Below are positions 16,297 through 25,022 of a stretch of DNA of 64,000 nucleotides, one piece after another. A program made the translations under genes and the position numbers. The notes beneath the pieces were generated by a model. That model saw only the letters and a program-made list of their open reading frames with translations. It did not search any database and was not told where the DNA came from. The stretch is from assembly GCA_964445305.1 (NCBI GenBank), contig CAYUKK010000022.1:1-64000 (forward strand). The letters run 5' to 3'. The stretch is from CAYUKK01 sp964445305. Lineage in GTDB: Bacteria; Acidobacteriota; Aminicenantia; Aminicenantales; UBA8522. Within the stretch, counting starts at the first letter, position 1, and the number at the start of each line of letters is the position of its first letter.

Positions 16297-18936
16297 GTGA
16301 TAAAGAAAATTATCCAGCTTTTTCTTGCTTGGCTCCTCGTTTTCCTTCTTTTCTCCAACCTTTCTGGCCAGGATCAAGTTATCAACGGATTCATCGCTCA
16401 TCTGGAAAAGTCACTCCAGTCCCGAGATTTTGATTCTTATCTCGCTTCCTTTACCCCAGCGTTGCAAGAGAGGGAAAGAGCCGCCCTCCGCAGCTATTTC
16501 GATGTGCTGCGGATGGAGACTTTTCATCTCCATTGGGCTAATAAAGGGAGCTTCACGCCCGATAACCCGTGCCTCTTTCTTCAGGTGATTAGTGAGAATG
16601 ATTACTCTGCCCTCATCGAAATCTGGCAGTTGGAGCTCGCGGCCAGGGCTGGAGGATACGTCGTCGTCGAAAAGGATGTGCGAACCAACCTTAGCCAGCT
16701 TTACAAGATTAAGATTCCGTCTCAAGTCATGGAAAGGGTCGATTCGGTAGAAATCCGCCATGTCGATATCTCCATGATTTTCAAGGATGCTCTCCTTTTT
16801 TATGATAATATCCCCGATCTCGAGACGGCCCTCCTCGTCATCGGCAAGGGACAACTTCTCTTTTCCCCATCTGACGACAACGAAAAGCACCAGCTCAACT
16901 TGATGTTCCAAAGTCAAATGCTCGAGGACCGCCTCGATTACGTCTTTCTCCGTTTCTCCCCCACTTTCTTCGAGAATAATATCAAGATCCGGCGAAAAAA
17001 TTCCCCAAGAGAAAAAGCGGTGAGCGAGGCGGATAAGAACAAGGCCTATTCCCTTTTCATGAAACACCATCGCCGCTACTTTACTGTCCAAAGCCCGCTC
17101 ACTTCTGATGCGCTTTCCTTCGTGCCCCGCGGCGAAGAGGCCATCTTCCAGTTCCGGCTCCATCGCTTTGGAGAACTTGTTTATATCTACTCTCCCTTTG
17201 CTGAGGAGGAAGTGACGCTCTACGACCGGAGCCGCGACCGCTTCCTCAACCTCTATTCGCCTTCCGTGGAGAAGGGTAAGAAAAGGATGGTCGTTACCTT
17301 TGGCGAGAAGTACGATGTCCGTCATTACGACATCGAGCTCAGCTTTGAGCCGAAAAACAGTTTTCTTTCCGCCCGGGCTAAAATCCACCTGGCCGCCCGC
17401 TTGAGTGCCCTCGATGCCGTGAAATTTCGGTTCAATCCCGCCCTTGAGATTCTCCGCATCTACGATGAGGAGAAACGGGAGCTCTTTTTTACTCAGGATG
17501 AGGACAGCCGCAACCTGTACGTTTATTTCCTTGAGCCTGTCGACAAGGAGATTGTCACCGCTATCGAGGTCTATTACCGGGGAATTCTGGAGCCCCCGCC
17601 TCAGCTCTCGGATACCCTTTCCTTCCCCCAGCATACGGAATCCTTTGTGATTGTCCCTCCCCGTTTCGACACTTATCTTTACAGCCAATCCGCCTACTGG
17701 TACCCTAACCCGGCTGATGAGGACTATTTTACAGCCAGGTTAAAAATCATCATCCCCCCCGGGTACAGTGCTGTGGCCAATGGAACTCAACGCGAGGCCG
17801 GTCAGCTCAACGGCGTCCAGCGGGTCACCGAAATCGACAAGATGGGAAGCTCCTTCCAGGTTTTCCAAACCGAAACGTCGGTGAAGTATTTGGCCTTTCT
17901 TGTCGGCAAATTTTCTGTGGCCGAGCAGAGCAAGGGCTCCTTCCCCATTTTCTCCCTTGTCTCCTCGGACGTGCGAACCCCGAGGAAGAACATCCTCGAT
18001 GAAGCCGGCCGCATTCTTGATTTCTACGAACGCTCATTCGGCCCTTTCCCTTTCGAAACGCTCCGGATCGTCCGGCGGCTCTGGATGACGGGCGGTGGCC
18101 ATAGCCCCGCCTCGTTCGTCATTCTTAACGATTTGCCTCGCTCTTCTGATCGGGACAAGGGGGTAAACCTCGTCTTAACGGGGAAAAGTCCAGTCGATTT
18201 ATCAGGGTGGAAGGAATATTTTCTGGCCCACGAGATCGCTCACCAATGGTGGGGTCAGGCCGTCACTTGGGCCAGGTACAGGGATCAATGGCTGAGCGAG
18301 GGGATGGCCCAGTTTGCCTCCATCCTCTACATCCGGTGGAAATACGGCGAGGAGGATTTCTCCAGGATTCTGAAGAAGTTCGCCGACTGGACAGAGAAGA
18401 AATCGAGGTTCGGACCGATTACCCTGGGCTCTCGCCTGAGCTATCTCGATTTCGAGGCCTACCAAACCATCATCTACAACAAAAGCGCCTTGGTGTTGAA
18501 CATGCTTCACGACCTCATGGGGCCTGATCTCTTCTTCGCCGGGCTGAAGGAATTCTTCAACGAGCGCCGCTTTTCCGCCGCGACGACGCATCACTTCAAG
18601 CAAGCCATGGAGAGAGCCTCAGGCCGTAACCTCGATTCGTTTTTTGCGCTCTGGTTCGATTCCCATCTCCTGCCCGAAATTCGGGCTCGCTATTCAATCC
18701 TTCAAAGAGAGGGAAGGTCTCATTTAAAAGTTATCATCGACCAGGCTGGTGAGACATTTGTTTTCCCGCTATGGGTGGAGTGGCAAGAGGGGAAAAGCCA
18801 GGATCGGCGGCGAGAAAAGCTTATCATTGACCGGGCCCATCAGGAATTTGACTTTCCCCTTCGGGCTGTGCCCTTGAAAATTCGAATCAACCCCGCTAAA
18901 GCTGTCCCAGGGAGAATGACTCTGACCAAGGGTTGA
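16297..18936 (+). CDS. Exported M1-family (gluzincin) metallopeptidase-like protein
   Basis: An 879-residue protein starting with GTG. A signal peptide (MIKKIIQLFLAWLLVFLLFSNLSGQ) exports it. The zinc site HEIAHQWWG lies at about residues 645-653, with the third ligand in WLSEGMAQF about 20 residues on, as in M1 aminopeptidases. The GAMEN exopeptidase motif expected ~30 residues earlier appears as GGGHSPASFVILN, so free-amino-terminus recognition may differ. A long N-terminal region (~residues 25-340) precedes the M1 beta domain and is unfamiliar to me. It probably degrades peptides in the periplasm or outside the cell. It appears to be a single-gene unit with a sigma-54-like promoter. No Shine-Dalgarno sequence is present. 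Confidence 0.86.
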   Translation: MIKKIIQLFLAWLLVFLLFSNLSGQDQVINGFIAHLEKSLQSRDFDSYLASFTPALQERERAALRSYFDVLRMETFHLHWANKGSFTPDNPCLFLQVISENDYSALIEIWQLELAARAGGYVVVEKDVRTNLSQLYKIKIPSQVMERVDSVEIRHVDISMIFKDALLFYDNIPDLETALLVIGKGQLLFSPSDDNEKHQLNLMFQSQMLEDRLDYVFLRFSPTFFENNIKIRRKNSPREKAVSEADKNKAYSLFMKHHRRYFTVQSPLTSDALSFVPRGEEAIFQFRLHRFGELVYIYSPFAEEEVTLYDRSRDRFLNLYSPSVEKGKKRMVVTFGEKYDVRHYDIELSFEPKNSFLSARAKIHLAARLSALDAVKFRFNPALEILRIYDEEKRELFFTQDEDSRNLYVYFLEPVDKEIVTAIEVYYRGILEPPPQLSDTLSFPQHTESFVIVPPRFDTYLYSQSAYWYPNPADEDYFTARLKIIIPPGYSAVANGTQREAGQLNGVQRVTEIDKMGSSFQVFQTETSVKYLAFLVGKFSVAEQSKGSFPIFSLVSSDVRTPRKNILDEAGRILDFYERSFGPFPFETLRIVRRLWMTGGGHSPASFVILNDLPRSSDRDKGVNLVLTGKSPVDLSGWKEYFLAHEIAHQWWGQAVTWARYRDQWLSEGMAQFASILYIRWKYGEEDFSRILKKFADWTEKKSRFGPITLGSRLSYLDFEAYQTIIYNKSALVLNMLHDLMGPDLFFAGLKEFFNERRFSAATTHHFKQAMERASGRNLDSFFALWFDSHLLPEIRARYSILQREGRSHLKVIIDQAGETFVFPLWVEWQEGKSQDRRREKLIIDRAHQEFDFPLRAVPLKIRINPAKAVPGRMTLTKG

Positions 18937-19033
18937 TGTGCGTTCCTCTCTTCTTTAGCTCATCTCCAAAGGGAAATACATCCCAAAGATAGGAGGAGGG
19001 GTGCCGGCCAAATTCCATGTGGCTGGGCTGGCC

Positions 19034-20419
19034 TTAGATTAGGCTATCAAGGTCGATGTTCAACCTCTTGATCATCTCGTTGAGGGTGGTCGCTTTGAGT
19101 CCGAGGGATTGAGCGGCTTTAACCTGGACGCCCCTGGCTTTTCGGAGGGCCTCGACGATGATTCTCTTCTGGAACTGCCGGGTCTGCTCCTTGAGGGTGA
19201 GCTCCCCTGTGGGGTTGGCTGACGATTCTTGCCCTGGCGCACCGGGGAGGAGGAAGGCAGGCAAGCTGCTTCTGGTGATGTACCGGGAGTTGGTCAGGAC
19301 CACTGCTCGCTCGATGAGGTTCTCGAGCTCGCGGACGTTGCCCGGCCAATCGTAGTCGAGGAGGATTTCCATCACGTCCTCGGTCACCCCCTCGATGTTT
19401 TTCTTGTTTTCTTGGCTGTAGAGGCGGACGAAGTGCTTGACCAGGAGGGGGATGTCCTCTTTTCTTTCACGCAACGGCGGCAGCTCGATCTTGATGACAT
19501 TCAGGCGGTAGAAAAGGTCCTGGCGGAATTTTTTCTGGACGATAAGCTCTTCCAGGTCAGTGTTCGTAGCCGCAATGATGCGCGTATCGACCCGGATCGT
19601 TCTCGTCCCGCCGAGGCGCATAAATTCTTTGTCCTGCATGACTCGAAGCAATTTGGCCTGGGTCTCCGGGTTGAGGGTGGATATCTCATCGAAGAATATG
19701 CTCCCCTTGTCCGCCGCCTCAAACAGGCCCTTTTTCTGGGTAACCGCCCCGGTGAAGGCACCCTTGACATGGCCAAAAAGATGACTCTCCAAAAGGTCAG
19801 GGGGCAAAGAGCCGCTGTTGACGACGATAAAGGGAAAGTTGCGACGGTCGCTATGGAGGTGGATGGCTCGAGCGACAAGCTCCTTACCTGTGCCGCTTTC
19901 CCCTTGGATGAGGATCGTGCTCCGCGTCGGGGCTATGGCGTTAATCAGCTCAAAAATCTTGAGCATGGGCTTGCTTTTGCCTATGATATTGTCAAACCCG
20001 AATTTCCGGCTGAGCTCGCTCTTCAGCCGGATATTCTCCTCCTGCAGGTTCTTGTGGTCGAGCGCCCTTTTAATGGTGAGAAGAAGCTCATCATGCTTGA
20101 AGGGCTTCTGGATGTAATCGAAGGCTCCCATTTTCATGGCCGCGATGGCGGATTCAACGGAAGCATAGGCGGTGATGATGATGACGATGGCCTGCGGGTC
20201 TATTTTCTTTATGCCTTTGAGGACTTCGATTCCGTCGAGACCTGGCATTAACAGGTCGAGAAGGATGAGGTCGTAAGCCTGGGAGGAGTGTTTTTCCAGA
20301 GCCTCTTCACCCGAGGCGGACAGCTCCACTTCGTAGCCCTCCGATGTCAGGAGCTGACTGAGAACCTCATGGATGATTGGCTCATCATCGATGACGTGGA
20401 TGATTCCTTTTTCCGCCAT
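19034..20419 (-). CDS. NtrC-family sigma-54-dependent response regulator
   Basis: A 461-residue regulator with the full NtrC plan. A receiver domain (acidic DDE near 11-13, phospho-acceptor Asp55 in LILLDLLMPG, conserved Lys in QKPF) leads to an AAA+ domain with Walker A GESGTGKE, the sigma-54 contact motif GAFTGA and Walker B-type GSIFFDEIS. A Fis-type helix-turn-helix (VKAAQSLGLKATTLNEMIKRL) ends the protein. When phosphorylated it should activate RNA polymerase with sigma-54. The start at 20419 has AGGAG, and only 2 nt separate it from the upstream histidine kinase, its evident partner. A candidate sigma-54 promoter lies before the convergent M1 peptidase gene. The signal is unknown. Confidence 0.95.
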   Translation of the reverse strand: MAEKGIIHVIDDEPIIHEVLSQLLTSEGYEVELSASGEEALEKHSSQAYDLILLDLLMPGLDGIEVLKGIKKIDPQAIVIIITAYASVESAIAAMKMGAFDYIQKPFKHDELLLTIKRALDHKNLQEENIRLKSELSRKFGFDNIIGKSKPMLKIFELINAIAPTRSTILIQGESGTGKELVARAIHLHSDRRNFPFIVVNSGSLPPDLLESHLFGHVKGAFTGAVTQKKGLFEAADKGSIFFDEISTLNPETQAKLLRVMQDKEFMRLGGTRTIRVDTRIIAATNTDLEELIVQKKFRQDLFYRLNVIKIELPPLRERKEDIPLLVKHFVRLYSQENKKNIEGVTEDVMEILLDYDWPGNVRELENLIERAVVLTNSRYITRSSLPAFLLPGAPGQESSANPTGELTLKEQTRQFQKRIIVEALRKARGVQVKAAQSLGLKATTLNEMIKRLNIDLDSLI

Positions 20420-20421
20420 GG

Positions 20422-23262
20422 CTAACTCCTGACGAAGTTCGTCTTCTGGGCGAGTTTTTTCGGGTCAGCATGAACCGGCAGGGTGATGCTGAAGCAGGAA
20501 CCCTTGCCGACCTCACTCTCCACCGTGATGTTGCCTTCGTGTTCCTTGATGATAGCGTAGCTGATGGACAGACCAAGGCCAGTACCCTTGCCCAGGCCTT
20601 TGGTGGTAAAGAAGGGGTCGAAGATGTGCGGCAGATGCTGCCTCTTAATGCCCGTGCCCGTGTCGGCGATCTTGATGACGAGCTCACCGTCATTCTGGAA
20701 AGCCTCGATGCGGAGTGTGCCTCCCTTGGGCATGGCGTCGATGGCGTTGAGGATGATGTTGATGAAAACCTGTTGGAGCCTCTCTCCCTGGCCCCAAATC
20801 GGCTTGACAGGCTGAAGGGCCAACTCGAGCTGGATGTTCATCGCCTTCAGCTTGTAGTCGATGAGCGAGAGGATCTCTTTTAAGCTGTCGATGACGTTTA
20901 CGCGGTGGAAAGCACTGTCGGCGGGGTTGCGCGCAAAATTGAGAAGGTTCTTGACAATCTTGGACACCCGCTCCGTCTGAGCTTCGATCTTTTCCAGAAT
21001 CTGGGCGTAATGGGGGTCGCTCAGCTTTTTCTGGAGCAACTGAATGTAGCTGGAAATCCCGGTCAAGGGCGTGTTGATCTCGTGGGCGACACCCGCGGAG
21101 AGGAGCCCGATCGAGGCCAATTTTTCTGAGGTGACGAGTTGTTGCTGAAGATGGATTTTTTCCGTGACATCTTCAAAGACGATGATCGTCCCGTAGGGGA
21201 CGAGGCGGTTGTCGAGGAGTGGTGTCTTGGCAATGTCAAAGATTTTCTTTTCTCCGTCCGGCATATCGAGGCTGATTTCGCTGAGAAGGCGAAAGTCCTG
21301 CTGAGTGTCAGAGGGGAAGAGGGAAAGATAATTTTTCGGCCCAAGGACTTCCTCCAGGCGTCGGCCGAAAACCTGCTCTTTGGACCTTCTGAAAATTTCC
21401 TCGAGGATACGGTTCCAGCCGATAATCTCTCCTCTCTGGTTGAGAACCGCCACCCCAACCGTCAGGCTCTCGATGATATTTTCGCTGTAGTCCTTGAGTC
21501 TTTCCAGTTCTTGAGCTCTGATACTCGCTTGATGGTAGAGGGCGGCGTTTTCGATGGCCAGCCCGACCGGAGAGGAAATGGTCGTCAGCAGCTCCCAGTC
21601 TTCGGAGTTAAGGAAAGAATTGTCCACTTTCTTCCCCATGGCCAGGCAGCCGACAAGCTTGTCTTCAACCTTGAAGGGAAGATAATGGAAGAATGCCAGA
21701 GAAGGAGAGTTTTCCGGCCGAGGCATTTCCCGTCGTTCGGCCAGCGAGTAGTAGGTGATGTAATCTTTTTCCTTGAGGCTTTCATAAAAGGAAGAAGAAA
21801 AGGCGACTTCGGTCGGCAGGCGAGAAGCCTCCCCTCGGGAACTGACGATGCGAAAAGTTTGGCTGCCCTCAGCCTGGGGAAGGAGGAGGGCGATGTCCTT
21901 GAGCATCAACGCGTTGGCCATGAGGTCGAGAAGGCGTTGGCAAAGCCTGTCCAGGTTTCTTTCCCGCGTCAGCTCTCGACTGATCGTCAATAGCGTTTTG
22001 CGGTATTTGTAGCTCCGGCGGTAGAAGAATCTATCGAGGAGGGAAGAAAACAGCCTCTTCAGCGGCGTAAACAAGGTTGCCCCGAGGATCATAGCCAGGA
22101 TGCCCAGGACGAGGACGTTGAGTTTGTCCTCGGAGAAGGCTTGCGTTTGCGCGCTCAGAATGACATAGAGGGAGGCGAGGATGAAGTAAGAAAAAATCAA
22201 GGTAGCGGCTTTCTTGAGGAGGACTTCGAAGTCCATCAGCCGGTAGCGCGAGACAGAATAGGCAAAGGTAAGAGGCACCAGGGCTTGGAGCAAGATCGTC
22301 AACTCGCTAAACGGGGGTGGATTCTGCCCCAAAACATAAGGCACGGCGTAGAAAAAATTAAAGGGGACAATCCCGACCCCGAGGCCAGTAAAAATCCAGC
22401 GGAGCTGCTTTTTGGCGATGAGGCTGGGTGGTCGAGTCAGACTGTGGTAAATGCTGAGAAGGGTTACTAAAGTAAAAAGGGCAAAATGAAGGAGGCCCAG
22501 CTTTTCCAGAATCGCGTAAGCGGCGAGGAGAGAAAAATCATCCAAGCTCTTCCAGAAGGGAACGTGGAGGGCGATGGTCGCCAAGCCGATGGCGACCGCC
22601 GGGCCGTAGAGGGCAAAAAGCCAGTTCGGATTCCGTCGAACCCACCTTTTTCGCTGGGGGAAGATGAGAAAAAAGTGGAGGAGCAGAGGAGGAAAAGCCA
22701 GGAAAGAAGCCTTGTCCAGCCAGTAAAAAGCGCTGTCCAGAAAATCCATTTCTCCCGTTGGGGAGAATGTATAGAAAGAATAGAGAATAAGACAAAGAAG
22801 ATAAAAATAGAGATAGGGCATGGAAAGAGTCTTCCGCGAGCTGAAAAAGACGACGACAGCGATGGAAAGCGTGGTCAGACCGATGAGAGCCAGATAGTAA
22901 TAGAGGAGGTGAGATTTCTTGTAGCTAACAAAGAGCGAGGGGAGGAGCAGCTCTCCTTCTCTGGCTATCTGGTACTTGATTTTTTGTCCGGTAACTGAGG
23001 AAGCCCAATGACTCTTGACCACATCGACCAGGCTTCTAACCGGAATGTCATTGAGGGAATAAAGGATGTCGCCCTTCTTGATCCCGGCCAGGTAAGCGGG
23101 GCTGTTCGGTTCGACGCTCACGGCGGTGAGACGGCCGCCCCGGAGCCGCCAAGTCACCCCGTCCGTCGGCTCTCTCCAGACGACTTTTCGATAGATGTTG
23201 AGCCCGCCAAGCGCAACGAGTGCGACCATCAAAGCGATGGGGAAATAAACTCGCCTGTTCAT
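20422..23262 (-). CDS. Membrane histidine kinase with extracytoplasmic PDZ domain, GAF and PAS
   Basis: A 946-residue sensor kinase. Residues ~1-25 form a membrane anchor, followed by a PDZ-like domain (GGRLTAVSVEPNSPAYLAG, then IKKGDILYSLNDIPV, about 45-110), then seven or eight hydrophobic segments (~120-370). A GAF-like region (IALLLPQAEGSQTFRIVSSRGEA, about 440-590) and a PAS domain (ESLTVGVAVLNQRGEIIGWNRI) come next. The kinase core shows the H-box GVAHEINTPLTG, N-box NIILNAIDAM, and G-boxes DTGTGI and GKGTGLGLS. It should phosphorylate the NtrC-like regulator encoded 2 nt downstream. The PDZ domain lies on the outer face if the first segment is an anchor. ATG at 23262 is preferred to the TTG at 23277. 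The ligand is unknown. Confidence 0.92.
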   Translation of the reverse strand: MNRRVYFPIALMVALVALGGLNIYRKVVWREPTDGVTWRLRGGRLTAVSVEPNSPAYLAGIKKGDILYSLNDIPVRSLVDVVKSHWASSVTGQKIKYQIAREGELLLPSLFVSYKKSHLLYYYLALIGLTTLSIAVVVFFSSRKTLSMPYLYFYLLCLILYSFYTFSPTGEMDFLDSAFYWLDKASFLAFPPLLLHFFLIFPQRKRWVRRNPNWLFALYGPAVAIGLATIALHVPFWKSLDDFSLLAAYAILEKLGLLHFALFTLVTLLSIYHSLTRPPSLIAKKQLRWIFTGLGVGIVPFNFFYAVPYVLGQNPPPFSELTILLQALVPLTFAYSVSRYRLMDFEVLLKKAATLIFSYFILASLYVILSAQTQAFSEDKLNVLVLGILAMILGATLFTPLKRLFSSLLDRFFYRRSYKYRKTLLTISRELTRERNLDRLCQRLLDLMANALMLKDIALLLPQAEGSQTFRIVSSRGEASRLPTEVAFSSSFYESLKEKDYITYYSLAERREMPRPENSPSLAFFHYLPFKVEDKLVGCLAMGKKVDNSFLNSEDWELLTTISSPVGLAIENAALYHQASIRAQELERLKDYSENIIESLTVGVAVLNQRGEIIGWNRILEEIFRRSKEQVFGRRLEEVLGPKNYLSLFPSDTQQDFRLLSEISLDMPDGEKKIFDIAKTPLLDNRLVPYGTIIVFEDVTEKIHLQQQLVTSEKLASIGLLSAGVAHEINTPLTGISSYIQLLQKKLSDPHYAQILEKIEAQTERVSKIVKNLLNFARNPADSAFHRVNVIDSLKEILSLIDYKLKAMNIQLELALQPVKPIWGQGERLQQVFINIILNAIDAMPKGGTLRIEAFQNDGELVIKIADTGTGIKRQHLPHIFDPFFTTKGLGKGTGLGLSISYAIIKEHEGNITVESEVGKGSCFSITLPVHADPKKLAQKTNFVRS

Positions 23263-23319
23263 GGACCATAAATCCAAAAAATTGAATTAAACAGGCAAAA
23301 AAAAGGAAACTTCGGCATT

Positions 23320-23613
23320 TCAGTTAAGGATATGTCCCATGCCAGCTCGAACCGCCCACTTGATGGCCGGTTGTCTCATCAGCCGCCTCAGGGCGACGTC
23401 TTCTTTGAGGCCAAGCGGCCGCGTGTTACGGGAGTAAAAAGAACTCATGTAATCGTATTTTGGCTTCTGGGGAGGGAATTCTTGGACAGCGAGGCTTCGG
23501 GTTGCTCCTCGGTTAAAAGGAGAATGGCTGAGGAAGCTTTCAGGCGAAAGACGAGAATAGGCTACTCCCGCGAAAAAAACGACTCCAATCAACCAGCCCA
23601 GCTTTTTTCTCAT
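23320..23613 (-). CDS. Small exported or membrane-anchored protein of unknown function
   Basis: A 97-residue protein with a positively charged start and one hydrophobic segment (MRKKLGWLIGVVFFAGVAYS), then a polar, arginine-rich tail. I do not recognise a family. It is likely real because a canonical promoter (TTGACA-17-TATTTT, minus strand, 23649-23621) ends 7 nt before its ATG, and it is 57 nt upstream of the sensor kinase in the same direction. It may be co-transcribed with the kinase and regulator, so a role as an accessory or signal protein for the PDZ kinase is possible but unproven. No Shine-Dalgarno sequence precedes the ATG, consistent with a leaderless mRNA. Confidence 0.62.
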   Translation of the reverse strand: MRKKLGWLIGVVFFAGVAYSRLSPESFLSHSPFNRGATRSLAVQEFPPQKPKYDYMSSFYSRNTRPLGLKEDVALRRLMRQPAIKWAVRAGMGHILN

Positions 23614-23620
23614 TATTTAA

Positions 23621-23649
23621 AAAATAAATCTTTCTTTCTTTTTTGTCAA
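23621..23649 (-). promoter_or_regulatory. Canonical promoter for the small protein-kinase-regulator unit
   Basis: On the minus strand TTGACA (23649-23644), 17-nt spacer, TATTTT (23626-23621). The -10 box ends 7 nt before the ATG at 23613, so the transcript should begin at or within a base or two of the start codon. Confidence 0.65.
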
Positions 23650-23759
23650 CTTTGGAGAAGGGGCAAAACGTTAAGATTTCCAACTTTGGCGGCTGTGGGA
23701 AGACTAAAGAAGAGGGGAGGACCGAACGAGTAGCTATGAGCTGGATGGCTGGTATTTGT

Positions 23760-23788
23760 TTGACAAAAGGGGCTGGATACCCTAAGAT
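23760..23788 (+). promoter_or_regulatory. Promoter of the type IV pilus/type II secretion operon
   Basis: TTGACA (23760-23765), 17-nt spacer, TAAGAT (23783-23788). The expected start (~23795) is about 14 nt before the ATG at 23809. The leader is A-rich and has no Shine-Dalgarno sequence. The divergent promoter for the kinase unit lies 111 bp away. Confidence 0.65.
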
Positions 23789-23808
23789 TGAGCATAGAAA
23801 AATAAAAA

Positions 23809-25020
23809 ATGCCGTATTTTATCTGCCGCCTGGCTACCGAGGACGGGCGCAACTTGTTTCAGTCTTTCCTTGCTTCCTCGGCTGAGGAATGTCGGAAGCA
23901 CTTTGAGCAAGAAGGCTTTTGCGTCCTGTCAGTAAAGAAGGACTGGAAGAGGGCGGCCTCCCCCTCCGTCTTTCTTCTTCAGAAAAAGGTGAGGGATAAG
24001 GATTTCATCATGTTTAACCAGGAGCTCATGGCGCTCCTCAAGGCCGGGTATCCTGTCCTCAAGAGTCTGGAGATGGTCATCCAGCGAACGAAAAATATCC
24101 ATTTAAGGGAGCTCCTCATGAAAGTGGCGGCGGATGTTCGGGCCGGCAAGGCGCTCTCCGAATCTTTCGTTCCCCATGAAAAAAATTTTACTAAGGTTTA
24201 CACTGCTTCTCTGCTGGCCGGCGAACAGAGCGGCAATCTCCCCGGCACCATTTCCCGCTACATCGATTATGCCAAGGTTATTGCCCAGACAAAGTCCAGG
24301 ATCAGGTCAGCGTTGGCTTATCCGACGTTGCTCATCATTTTCTCCTTGATCTTGATGGGCATCCTGATCAATTTTATCCTTCCCCGTTTTTCCGGGTTCT
24401 ATGCGGATTTCGAAGCCCAGCTCCCGGTCATCACCCGTTTCTTGATTGGAATGGCCACCTTCCTTCGGGCAATGACTCCCTATGTAGTGGTGCTGGTCGG
24501 CTTCCTTTTTCTCCTTTTTGCTCAGCTAAAAAAGAACGAGAAGGTGGATCTTTTCCTTGAGAAAATGAAGCTCAAAATCCCTTATGCTCGCCAAATCTGG
24601 ACAGATACCGCTGTTTCCCTCTTCAGCCGGACGCTTAGCCTTCTCCTTGAGGCCGGGATCACGCTGCTTTCCGCTCTGCCCATTGCCTCCCAGGCTATTC
24701 CCAATAGATTCCTGCGCCAGAAGACGCTCCATCTGCCCGAAGATATCCGGAACGGCCAGAGCCTGTCCGATTCCATGGCCAAGGCGGGTTTTTTTAGTTT
24801 TCTATCCCTCGACATGGTCCGGATCGGAGAAACCTCCGCCAACCTCCACGGCATGCTCCGGGAAGTGGCTGACGTTCAGGATGACCGGATTCGGGCCAGG
24901 GTTGACACTCTTGTCTCCCTCGTTGAGCCGGTCATCATCATCTTCATGGGTGTGGCCGTGGCTACCATGCTTCTGGCCGTTTATTTGCCCATTTTCAACA
25001 TCATCCGGATAACGAGATAA
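23809..25020 (+). CDS. gspF: Type II secretion/type IV pilus inner-membrane platform protein (GspF/PilC)
   Basis: A 403-residue platform protein with two GspF domains (about residues 65-190 and 265-395), each followed by hydrophobic segments (LIIFSLILMGILINFILPRF; PYVVVLVGFLFLLF; PVIIIFMGVAVATMLLAVYLP). Conserved features such as MFNQELMALLKAGYPVLKSLE, SLLAGEQSGNLPG and MVRIGETSANL are typical. It anchors the assembly ATPase and pseudopilus machinery in the inner membrane. It is the first gene of a seven-gene operon, with only 2 nt before the ATPase gene. The F-E order with M-N-O-P-secretin genes after it matches mixed T4P/T2SS loci in Acidobacteriota-like genomes. Confidence 0.94.
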   Translation: MPYFICRLATEDGRNLFQSFLASSAEECRKHFEQEGFCVLSVKKDWKRAASPSVFLLQKKVRDKDFIMFNQELMALLKAGYPVLKSLEMVIQRTKNIHLRELLMKVAADVRAGKALSESFVPHEKNFTKVYTASLLAGEQSGNLPGTISRYIDYAKVIAQTKSRIRSALAYPTLLIIFSLILMGILINFILPRFSGFYADFEAQLPVITRFLIGMATFLRAMTPYVVVLVGFLFLLFAQLKKNEKVDLFLEKMKLKIPYARQIWTDTAVSLFSRTLSLLLEAGITLLSALPIASQAIPNRFLRQKTLHLPEDIRNGQSLSDSMAKAGFFSFLSLDMVRIGETSANLHGMLREVADVQDDRIRARVDTLVSLVEPVIIIFMGVAVATMLLAVYLPIFNIIRITR

Positions 25021-25022
25021 AA

